A stretch of 64,000 nt of DNA. Source: Armillaria gallica (lineage: Eukaryota > Basidiomycota > Agaricomycetes > Agaricales > Physalacriaceae). The DNA is taken from positions 403,001-467,000 of the forward strand of contig JBANDB010000007.1 in NCBI GenBank assembly GCA_037576215.1, given 5' to 3'. The first letter of the stretch is position 1. Each line of letters opens with the position of its first letter. Below the pieces are notes generated by a model. The model was not told the origin of the DNA and made no database searches. It was given only the letters and a program-made list of their open reading frames with translations. Shown here in pieces: positions 51,896 to 61,210 of this stretch. The position numbers were made by a program, and so were the translations under genes.

Positions 51896-54528
51896 ATGCG
51901 AAGAACACCTTTAAGAAAGGAAGAATCTCCTGCATCGTGAGTCTATTGTTTGGCATCCGTGATGCGCATAAGGGACTGCCTTATTTAAACGTTTGTTACT
52001 CACTATGATGTTTTCAGGAAGGAGCTGGAATTTGGCGATATACCACTCGCTGATGTCACTTCGACTAATCACACTCCCGAGCAGTACAAGAAGCTCAAAT
52101 TCAAGGTGGACTGTTATCTCCTTCCGCTCATGTGGCTATGCTGTTAGTAGGATTTCGTGTATCACTCCCAACGGCTTATGTTCTCTCCTATTAGATGGTC
52201 TTCAGTCGGCCGACAAGACAGCGATTGGTACGTCAAGCATATTATGCTGGTACAGACCAACCACAAAAGGATTTTCACAGGTACTATGGTCTTATTCGGC
52301 TTGCGCGAAGATACTGGGCTCGTCGGGCAACAGTACTCATGGTGAGTGTTTCAGATTTTGTCTATACAGTCAAAATGAGAGACTTCAGAATTAGGCTAAC
52401 AACGATTTTCTACCTCACTTACATGTGTTTCGAATTTCCATCAAATATTATCCTTCAGCGTTGGAGGATGGGTCAGACTTTGTGCATATACCTCACTGTT
52501 TCAAAGAATATATTTCCAACCCTATGTCTTATGCAGATCAATATACATGGTCGATGTTTTTCTTCATCGTGACGTGTTGTAAGCTCTGACGTTGTGTGAT
52601 AGACATGTTGGGGATTCGTCGTTTTATGTATCGGTTTCGGTTTGTCTTCTGCTTAGCTCTCTTAATCATCGTAGATACTAAAATTCTTCTATAGTCCAGA
52701 ACTTCAAGCAACTCATTGCATTGCGCGCCCTGCAAGGATTCTTCGAGTGCTGTATCAGCCCGGGTTTCTTCCTGATCATCGGGAGCTGGTATACTCGAGG
52801 GGAACAGTCGTCGCGCTCTTTGGTATTTCAGGTTGGCTTACAAGCGCCGTCTTTCGTTTTCTTATGTTGCTTAATCACTCCCTGTACCTAGAGCGCCCAA
52901 CCTGCGGTCACCGTCATCACTGACTTAATACTCTACGGAATCGGCACGCTCCAGTATACCGGAAAAGTCACTGAGGCATGGCGGTATATGTCCTACGTAC
53001 GCTCGGTTATTCTCTGCCCTTTATACACACTGACCTATTAACAGTTCCTCGGATCTCTCACCATCGTCGCCGGGCTTCTTTGCCTGTACATCCTCGGCAC
53101 CTCATCCTCGGTTCCCTGGCTCACAAAGGAGGGAAAGCGGATGGCCAACACCAGGATCCTCGAGAACCAGAGCGGACATGATACAACGGGTACAAAGGTG
53201 TGGAAGTGGGACCAAGCCCGGGAATGTTTGGTCGATCCATGCGTATGTGCTTCGAACATTGCTGTACCGTAACTGAAATCGGTTTAGTGTTACTTTTCTG
53301 GAATCCACGTGTTTCTGGCATCGGTGGGTTTATCGCATTGGTATCTGAGACCGTGTTGACGCATACATAGGTACCTAATGGAGGCTTGACAACGTTTGGA
53401 AGTATCATTAACAGGAATTTTGGGTTTAGTACGTACATTCTTGATACGCCACAGTTGACCGTTGATTGCATCCTTGTACAGCGTCTCTACAAGTGATCTT
53501 ATATACTATTCCTCGGAATATGACCAACTTTGTGATCTTCGTCACTGTTGGGCTGGTTCTCTGTGCCCTTCCTTCCACATGCCGCAGTTGAATTGACATA
53601 ATGATAGGTTACATCAAGGTGGAAGAACCTCCGCCTATACATCATGGCATTGGCGATGATTCCTTCTTTTATTGGCTTCCTTGAGATGGCTCTCATTGAG
53701 ACGAGTGCATCTACCAAGGTCCTCATTTTTTCTTTGGTTTAATCATGCTATCCTAATGCCTCTAACAGTGGACTAAATGGGGGATGTGCTACATGACTGT
53801 AAGATACCTTGGAATAGTATTTTTCCCCGGTTTAACGAATGCCTTTCACAGGTTCCTTTTTTTCTCAGTTTGAACTTGGGGTTGTCGCTATTCCCTCGAA
53901 CATTCCCGGACGTACTAAGCGAACGGTGACATCCTCATTTACGTTCGTCTGGTGCGTTGTCCCTCTTTCCTTTGATGTTTAATGCTCAACGCATTCCCTG
54001 TAGTTTCTGCATCGGAAACATGTGCGGGTCGCAGATATTCAACACGAAGGATGCGGTAGGTTCTTCCCTCTTTGTCTGATCACCTTCATAATTCTATTTT
54101 CTAGCCAACCTACACACCAGGAGTCATCGGATGTAGCGTATGCTTCGGGTTAGACTTTCTTGTTATCGTTGGTGCGTGCAGCCTTCAAGATCATAAAAGA
54201 TTAATCTTAATTCAGTGCCTTGTTGTAGCCTGGCGCACGCTCTTGTATTGCGGAATAGACGTCGGGATAAGGCTATGCTCTCGGATGGGCTGACCCAGGA
54301 GGAGAGGGAAATGCAGGGTAGGATTAATGGAGAGTCCGATATGACGGACTTTGAGAATTCTCATGTGAGCCTTCTTGAATCTCCACGCCCATACGCCCCC
54401 GTCCTCATCGTGTGTAATAGTTCCGTTATACTCTCTGAGGCATGCTATTGATTTAGCTCTATTTATATTGGCTCCGACCCGACTATGAAAGGTTCATTTT
54501 CGCCCCGTACTACTACGTCTTGTTATAG
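51896..54528 (+). pseudogene. ACS-family MFS permease (Dal5/Tna1-like) with one frameshift
   Basis: About nineteen short exons can be joined in phase from ATG 51896 (MRRTPLRKEESPASKELEF) through KFKVDCYLLPLMWLCYGLQS, FGLREDTGLVGQQYSWLTT, FYLTYMCFEFPSN, ALRALQGFFECCISPGFF, SSVPWLTKEGKRMANTRIL, WTKWGMCYMT and GSQIFNTKDAPTYTPGVIG, to RRRDKAMLSDGLTQEERE. This family transports allantoate, nicotinate and similar organic anions with protons across the plasma membrane. One base is missing at about 53891: VPFFLSLNLGLS and IPSNIPGRTKRTV are in different frames within one exon. The donor near 52498 (GTTTCA) and the last exon are also uncertain. Either a very recent pseudogene or a single-base error; the repaired length would be about 529 residues. 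Confidence 0.8.
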
Positions 54529-55202
54529 CGGACGATCTTGGGCCGTGACCTCTTCGAGTTTCATCGCAATATTGCTCATCTACCCTGTCATACCGATTCG
54601 AAGGTGTACTCACTGAAGCCTTGGAAGAAGCAAATCTGGTAATACGCCATCTTCAATAACGGGTTGTCAGCGGCGAATGCATAAGGCGACCATTCATGAC
54701 TGTCCAAGTTTAACGATGTACGGTAATTAAGCGGGTCGCACTTGCACGGTTATATCTCTAATCCTTGTGGTAACCTACTCTTCGTGGCCACAGCACACGG
54801 CTTGCCATGTTAGGGCTGTGGACCCGGCCGTTCCTGGTTGGGACCTTGTGCCGGTACACACCACACCACACACCATTAATGAACTGTGCCGTGGACAACT
54901 ACAGACGTCCATAGTTGTCCATGTTTCATTAGGCACAATGTCTCATGTATGCGATGAAGGACGAATTTTCGAATTGCAGAAGAAGATCAAAGGTGCTGAC
55001 CTCTACTTACAATGGTCGAGGGTCGAGGATCTAGACGGACTGGGTACGTTGACATTGATTTTTTCCCCTTTGCTACTCGCTAATACTAAACATACCTTCA
55101 CCCATTCTCTGCAGTAGCACGGCTTGGTACCGTCTAAATGCGACCATCAATGATCAGACACAAGATTTATCTTTCGTATAGCGGCATTGCTATGTACAGC
55201 AA
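54529..55202. other. Permease 3' flank, no gene seen
   Basis: A 116-codon frame (54767-55117) has no domain or second copy. From about 55140, B-type 3' flank begins ('agcggcattgctatgtacagcaatcataa'), marking the end of the right arm of the E-B inverted duplication. Confidence 0.45.
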
Positions 55203-57016
55203 TCATAACACTACACCCCGCTCTTTCAGAAACTTGAGGAAGCGTTCATCTTTTTCGAAATAGTCCAAACTTGGATACTCAGCGTAATATAGACTCTTAA
55301 CCAACAAGAGTTCGACACGGACACCCACTGCCCTCATCTCACGCAGGCGCTTCATTTGAGTGATGATATTCTGGCTAAGGATATCCTCGCCAGCCATCAT
55401 CGTCTCTATCGCCAGAGTCCTGAAACATCCAGGACAACGAGCAAGCCGTGATGATGCCATTTCAAGGAGACTGCCATCCTGGAAGATAGACGATAGACAT
55501 CCCTTCAGACGTACGCAATGTCAAATGCTGGAGGTATGGAAGGATACCAGGTTTACCCTCCTTGAATGTCAGCTCTCGAACAGCATCCGATTGAGATGCT
55601 GAAGTGACGGTGATGGTGAGTTTTGTCAATGACGACGACCACTGCTTCCATAAGCTTTTGAAGATTGAAAGCGGCGTCGACAGGAAGGAGACGAATGTTT
55701 GCACGTTGCACTCTGAGCGTTCCACGAAGCGAAAGAGGTACTCGACTCCAGGATCAGCGGATTCGACTTCTGATCCACCTGGATGATTCCCATGCTGGCT
55801 GTGAATGGATAATTTCTTCAAGTTCGGAATGGAGCACTGGTCCAAAATCGAAAGATTTTCGCTATCCAAGTCCAGCTTCTTGATACTGTTATGGACGAAG
55901 GTGGGAAGGAGCTGTGCATTGGGATGTACAGATGGTTGGACGACAGCATCTTCGGAATCATCTTCCTGGCGCGTAACGAGAAAGTCCAGGTCCTCCAACA
56001 TGGTAGCCTCCTTCACACAGGCGTAGAAATCCGGGCTGATGTCATCTAGTTTATGCGTCATCACACCCACCACTAGCCTGACGAGCTGGGAAAGAGGCAT
56101 CGCTCGAGCAAGTTCCCGCCACAGGACAATAGTCCCGATAAAGGTGAGATCCTGGAGAAGGGGAGCTGAGGAGAACAGACGACCGATGTGGGGGTTGGTA
56201 AGATCAGATGTCAACAAAGACAAGCTGCGTAGAAGGGGTAAATTGCAAGAGAAGTTTTCAAAGGCTGACACTGGCCCTTTTAGAGCAAGAATTATGTGAG
56301 ACCATCGGTGTGAATGGAGAGCGAGATCTTCCCATATAATATCCCTATCATCACCTGAATTAAGAAGACGATGAAGCAACACGGTGAAATGTGAACGAAT
56401 CATTTTCATGCAGATGTTGAGTGGCGAATCTCCAGATAGTGAGAGGAGATATGTGCATAGATTGCGTTGACCGGATGAGATGTAAGAGGGGCGCATGCTC
56501 GCGAGAGATATATTAGTCCACAAGGAACGGGAGATGGCTCTCCAGTGATGACAGATGTAACCGAGAACCCAAGGCATGGCTTTCACGTCAGGAATGACCC
56601 TTGTATCGATGGTCATTTGGAAGATACGTAGCAAGACGTCGTTTGGGAGACGTCGAACGGGCGCGAATATGGATTTGTGATTTTTGAGATCCTGCACAGC
56701 AAGATCGCGTTCGTGCTGGAGAGGAGCACTAGGCGATGTTGCCTGCAGCTGAAGCTGTTCATCGCGGGCAACGACCTCTGATTCGAGGAGGCGTATGTGT
56801 TCCATCACTGAGGCCAATGTCGCCGAGTAAAGATCTTCTGATGATTGCCCCGTACGAAGGAGCACCGTGATATCGCCGCACATCGCATGTGGCCCCACAG
56901 CCATATCTTTTGAAGTACAGTGTCGATGGCAACCAGAGATTTCCTGAAAAATTTTTATGAGATGATTTGGACACGACTGGGCTCTATTGACGAACAGGAG
57001 AGCTTTTTGATTCCAT
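55203..57016 (-). pseudogene. B6, family B F-box gene with a 7-bp insertion
   Basis: Exon 1 is 57016-56996 (MESKSSP), intron 56995-56944 (52 bases), and exon 2 is open from 56943 to about 55490 with coiled coil, F-box (FAPVRRLPNDVLLRIFQM) and LRR-like tail. At about 55485-55495 the sequence 'tctatcgtctatcttcc' replaces 'tctgtcttcc' of B1. This 7-base gain looks like a short tandem duplication and shifts the frame. The remaining tail (DDSLL-equivalent to FLKERGVVL) is open in the next frame to 55203. The mirror copy is B1. Confidence 0.85.
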
Positions 57017-57179
57017 CGATGACAGATTTCTCGGACTGCCGATGGATGTCTGTAGACCAGGAGTATGTCAGTAAAATAGTGGCCCCTCCTTAGAGACGGC
57101 ATACTTCGTAAAGAAGAGCTGTTGAGGACAACGGCGCAGAGGATGATGAGTGGAAAGTCAAGAGATCGAAGTGAGAATT
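57017..57179 (-). promoter_or_regulatory. B6 upstream region
   Basis: Non-coding, alignable with 6666-6834 upstream of B1. The E-box core is changed: CACGTG of B1 corresponds to CATGTG here (57206-57211 in the adjoining island), a CpG to TpG change. Confidence 0.5.
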
Positions 57180-57785
57180 AGGTTCGAACTTTAAAACCCA
57201 AGATGCACATGTTGAAAGTTTATTTCCTGGAATGTTGCGTTCCATGTATGTCGAATGGTACATTACTTCGAGAAATCAGAACAAATTGTCTACACGTGTT
57301 CCGTGTGTGTTTCGAAGTACAATCCAGGCAACTTATCATGGCGAACTTCGAAGATGCCCGCAAAAGGAGCAAAGGCTGGTCCTCCTACTGCTTGCTCGTT
57401 TTCCCGCAAGATTTCTTTGCCGAATATTCCTATATCACCGTCAGCCCTACCGCCAGACAATCGGCACTGGCTAGTCGCAAGGATATAGCCTAGACTTGGG
57501 CTCATCGTGGAAAGGAGACGAGCATACCTACTCCAAGTAAGGATTCCACAGAATGCATGTCGCATTAAAGGGAATGTATCGAAGAACAACGCGGTTCCCA
57601 CCACAATATGAACTAGGGCGTACAATCGCTTAGGTGGGCTTATGAAGATAATTATGAGAACGTACCGCAGGATATCTTTGCTAATCTGTACTCGCCACGC
57701 ATGCAGAACTTGAAAAAAGTTTCCGTAGATCAGCTGACCGTGTATAACTAGGCAAAACAAAACTGTAGACAATGATTGTCATCGC
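57180..57785 (-). other. Near-identical island shared with 6060-6665
   Basis: Right-arm copy of the island. The minus-strand 160-codon frame (57772-57290, non-ATG) differs from the left copy at about five residues. The plus-strand frame starting 57338 (MANFEDARKRSKGWSSYC) differs at about two. Flanks on both sides diverge much more. Confidence 0.55.
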
Positions 57786-58060
57786 TGCGGATGTGCAGTA
57801 CCGCATGAAGGGATTAGCTGTGATGCAAGTCAAATGAGCACCCAGTACCGAATTTTATTCGGATTGTTACTGAAGGTAAGCATCGTTAATTGCGCGACCA
57901 GAAACAAACGGGGTTGATGGTCACAGAACAGCGGACTATCGGCGGTATCACCGGTTGTCTTCCCACTGAAATTCGGGAGACATTTTGTGGAAGCACATCG
58001 ATACCGAATCAGAAAGATATGAAAGGGAAAAGAGCCTAGCAGACCGAATCGCCTCCCCTC
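57786..58060. other. 3' flank of E2
   Basis: Shared with 5800-6060 but with visible substitutions and indels. No gene. Confidence 0.5.
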
Positions 58061-58609
58061 TCAAAGCTGGTCACATTCTGCCTTGATCTCTGCAACAATA
58101 TCTTGGAATTGTTGACCCCCTTCATCTTCCAAAATGTCGCGATCCCAGCGACTCGACGGAGCGAAATAGGTCTCTCGCTCACAGTTAGGAAATGTGCGCT
58201 TGGGAAGAATGCAGGTTTGTTTATCGTAACAGTAGAACGAAAGATGTGTGTCGAATGCACTGACACCATGGAGGCTATCGAGAGGACAGTTAGGGGCCAA
58301 ATCCCTCATACGTTTCCTCATTTGATCGTCCGCCTTTTCACGAGCAGACAAGACAGCTAAGTTTTTCGGTTCTTTGATTTGCAAGAAGAACACTGGTTTG
58401 TCCTCGAAAACGACCTCAAACCCGAGAATGGTATTTGCTGAGCCATGCGAATCCAAGAAAGAGTACGATTGAGGGATGACTGTGTAATCAGAGTCTGCCG
58501 GGAAAACGGTATGGAGAAGCTTGCTGTATGGACCTGAGAAGTCAGTTTCGCGAGGGTAGGGAGGAATGGTGCTGAATCGCTTCATAACCTTCGCAGCCAA
58601 AGGGGACAT
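58061..58609 (-). CDS. E2, conserved protein of unknown function
   Basis: Intronless, 182 residues, start ATG at 58609 (the codon before it is TTG). It aligns end to end with E1: MSPLAAKVMKRFSTIPPYPR, YSKLLHTVFPADSDYTVIPQ, GFEVVFEDKPVFFLQIKEPK, ending DIVAEIKAECDQL. About one residue in eight differs, yet no frame is lost, unlike the neighbouring A6 and B6. That suggests both E copies are or were functional. The possible nuclease-like fold noted for E1 is unproven. Confidence 0.7.
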   Translation of the reverse strand: MSPLAAKVMKRFSTIPPYPRETDFSGPYSKLLHTVFPADSDYTVIPQSYSFLDSHGSANTILGFEVVFEDKPVFFLQIKEPKNLAVLSAREKADDQMRKRMRDLAPNCPLDSLHGVSAFDTHLSFYCYDKQTCILPKRTFPNCERETYFAPSSRWDRDILEDEGGQQFQDIVAEIKAECDQL

Positions 58610-58941
58610 CAAGTATTGGAAAAACTTGCAGAGTAAGGCCGGGAGCTAAGTCGAATGAAATATGAGTACTTGGTTGTTATTACAGCGAATGGACAAGAGT
58701 CAATTTTTGGGGCGAAGGCCTTTCCGCCCTCCAGCACAGCCGCCACGTGGGTCGAGCCGACCGGCACCGGTCAAGAATATTTTTCTTTCAAACTCTCTAC
58801 ATAAATTTAATCGCACGAATAATGCCTGCGTTGTCTTCCAACCTGCCTTCGCCTGGCATCGAAAGTTTGGTCCAAGCAGTTACAACGAAGCACCATTCTG
58901 TACGTGACGCAAGTAAAACTCCAGAAATATGATGATATACA
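58610..58941. promoter_or_regulatory. Intergenic region between E2 (-) and A6 (+)
   Basis: Non-coding. The A6-proximal half carries the A-type leader ('ccaagcagttacaacgaagcaccattctgtacgtgacgc'). The E2-proximal part differs from the E1 upstream region soon after the start codon, so the duplication border is near 58640. Confidence 0.5.
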
Positions 58942-60098
58942 ACGCAGCTTAGTATCCCTCCTGAACTTATCGACGAAATCATTGATTACCTCTGGGATAA
59001 CAAAGATGCGCTCGTTGCCTGTTCCTCTGTCTGCCGACTGTTTTACCTCCGCACCCGCGCTCACCTTCTGAATAGCATCGAGCTGAACCACAGAACCACC
59101 TTCGACCCGTCCTCACAAAATATCCTCCTATACATCAAGAAAATCGCGATACACCAGGGTTCCGATATTCCCAGCCTGACCCAATTCCTATCTTCCCTAC
59201 CGAACCTCACTGCACTCCGCCTCGATGGGCTCAAATTCCCAGATCCGTGGTCTTTGCATCACCTTGTCTGTCAGCTTCGCTGGTTGAGGAGTCTTGATTT
59301 GAGTGATGTACGATGGATCAATCGAGATGCTCCGGTAGAACTTACTACTACTAGAAACCTTGATGGGCCGTTTCCGAGGATCAACAGGATATTGATGCAT
59401 GGGACGTCATTTCATGCTTCTGTTGTGGATTCCCTCATCCATCGGCGGGAGCTACGAGAGGTATATGTCAATCACCTTTGCGAGCTTTGCATTAAGTGGC
59501 CCCTGGCGAATACCTGTCTTCCATATGTGCCTTTGTCCGTGCGGCATCGAGTTCACTGAAGAGCTTGGATATTCGGATCGATAGAATCAGTGAGTAAAAC
59601 TCCTTCTTCTCCATTAAGTGTACCAATGATCTGGATGAAGGATACACCGTGAACTTAATTTCGAGTTGGCCCACACAGCTCGACGTGCTTCTTCTGATTA
59701 TGCCGACCTTGCAAATTGAGATGGAGTGTAGACGATTCGGTTGGCATACCAGGGTCTTGGGATGGCTGCTCAATTCTATAGCTGACACTAATGGACCCAT
59801 CATAGTGGAGACCCTGACGTTGGTGGTCGTGCCTCCCCTTTTTCTTGATACCATCGCCATGGATGATGATGATTGGGAGATACAATGGTCAAGGTTAGAT
59901 GAGCTCCTAACAGCTCCGAGCATGAAGAAGTTTCAACGACTGAAGGTGACGTTCAAGTCCCACGTTCATTCCCATACTTCCTGGGAAGGGTCGAATTTCA
60001 TAGATTGGGTCCATGAAAACCTCCCGCTCGTGGATGAGAGAATTGAAACAGTTTGTCACGTAGTTCGCGAATTAGCATATGTGGGGAACAGCGAGTAG
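58942..60098 (+). pseudogene. A6, F-box protein (family A), no start codon and a frameshift
   Basis: Begins ACG CAG CTT AGT at the aligned start, then reads SIPPELIDEIIDYLWDNKD and CRLFYLRTRAHLLNSIELN. Exon 1 is open until about 59507, where one base is missing in 'aagtggcccctggcgaat', shifting the frame before the end of the exon. Exon 2 (about 59672-60098) is open and ends in a changed C-terminus (VRELAYVGNSE). It is closer to A3 in sequence than to A1, although its position mirrors A1, hinting at exchange between family members. Confidence 0.8.
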
Positions 60099-60632
60099 TT
60101 CCCGAGACGAAAGGAAGGCTGACCGCGAGCCTGGTTTTTACTACGTTTCCTCATAACAATTGACAAAGAGAACTTCCGGGACGCTTTCGTAGGAAACTCT
60201 GAACAACAGAACTTATTACACACTAAGTAGTCGTTGACATGTTTGCTGCTATCCAGAAATACTGCCCTCGACAGATCCTTCGATGTAGACCAGTGAATCG
60301 TGACCTGAATTTCTAGATTTTTTGGCTCGTTCACTAGCTGTTCTCAGTGCTTGATGCTCAATATACAACATTGATGTGGGATCAGTCTTGGCTCCTTCAA
60401 GTTGTGACAGCCTTCCTCGTATGGGAATGGCCGCCGACTTTGTCTAACTTAAAGAACATTTGATTCGCAGCTCTCAAAAGCCACGGCTGATGGGAAAGAA
60501 TATAAATCAGAAACATGGTAGTCATTCGCACATTTGCTATTCAGCAATATTGTTTTCCCTATTTATTTGTTCAACAAACGAAGGCACTTTTTCAAAATCT
60601 CAAAATCGCTTCGATCAGTTCTCCCCGGTCCC
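60099..60632. other. 3' flanks of A6 and the hydrophobin gene
   Basis: No gene. Around 60510-60620 is the H/C-type 3' flank ('cacatttgctattcagcaatattgttttccctatttatttgttcaacaaacgaagg'). Confidence 0.5.
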
Positions 60633-61139
60633 TTAGAGGCCGATGTTGAGAGGGGTGCAGCCAAGAGAAACAAGACCGTTCTAAGGAGATGTGAGCATAG
60701 AGTTAACCTGGATAACACAGTTACTGACGAAGTTGTTGTCATTACAACAGACGACTTGGTTGTTGCACTGGGTTCCGCCAACACCAATAACGGTGATCGG
60801 GCTGCAGGATACACCGCTATAGGACGAAGTAATCAGCCATGAACGGTCTACTGAGAAAGGGAAAACCTACACATTGCCAGTGAGTTGACCGACGACGACT
60901 CCGAGGAGACCCAAGAGGGTCGAAACGGGGGCACTCAAGTCGGTGGGCTAAATGATTGCAGTCAGCATCCGCATCGATCAGCAGCGGGAAGACAGACTCA
61001 CGCTCTGAGTAGAATCACAGCACTGGGCGGTACCAGTCGCGGTGCAAGCGGCACCGTCGCCACCACCACGGGGAAGGACAGTGGCGGTCGCAAGGAGAGG
61101 TAGAGCCAGGAGAGCAGTGAAAGAGATATGAGCAAACAT
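60633..61139 (-). CDS. Class I hydrophobin
   Basis: Four exons on the minus strand, 61139-61002, 60947-60871, 60816-60729 and 60680-60633, with introns of 54, 54 and 48 bases, give 116 residues. The signal peptide is [20 protein letters not shown]. Eight cysteines are in the class I pattern: C32, then seven residues, CC (40-41), 34 residues, C, 12, C, 5, CC, 8, C, 10, C. The end is the typical [17 protein letters not shown]. Hydrophobins self-assemble at air-water interfaces and coat hyphae and fruit bodies. The donor of intron 3 is GTCAGT, a little weak, but the joined protein fits the family perfectly. The exons are too short to be noticed as long open frames. Confidence 0.93.
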
Positions 61140-61202
61140 TGTGAAGGTGAGATTAAGCTGTTACGGTTGTAGGGCTTGAGAATACCTGATGATTTAATCC
61201 CT

Positions 61203-61210
61203 CTTTTATA
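61203..61210 (-). promoter_or_regulatory. TATA box of the hydrophobin gene
   Basis: TATAAAAG on the minus strand, 71 bases before the start. It is followed by 'aggtattctcaagccctacaaccgtaacagctta', the same leader as in C1-C4. Confidence 0.75.
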
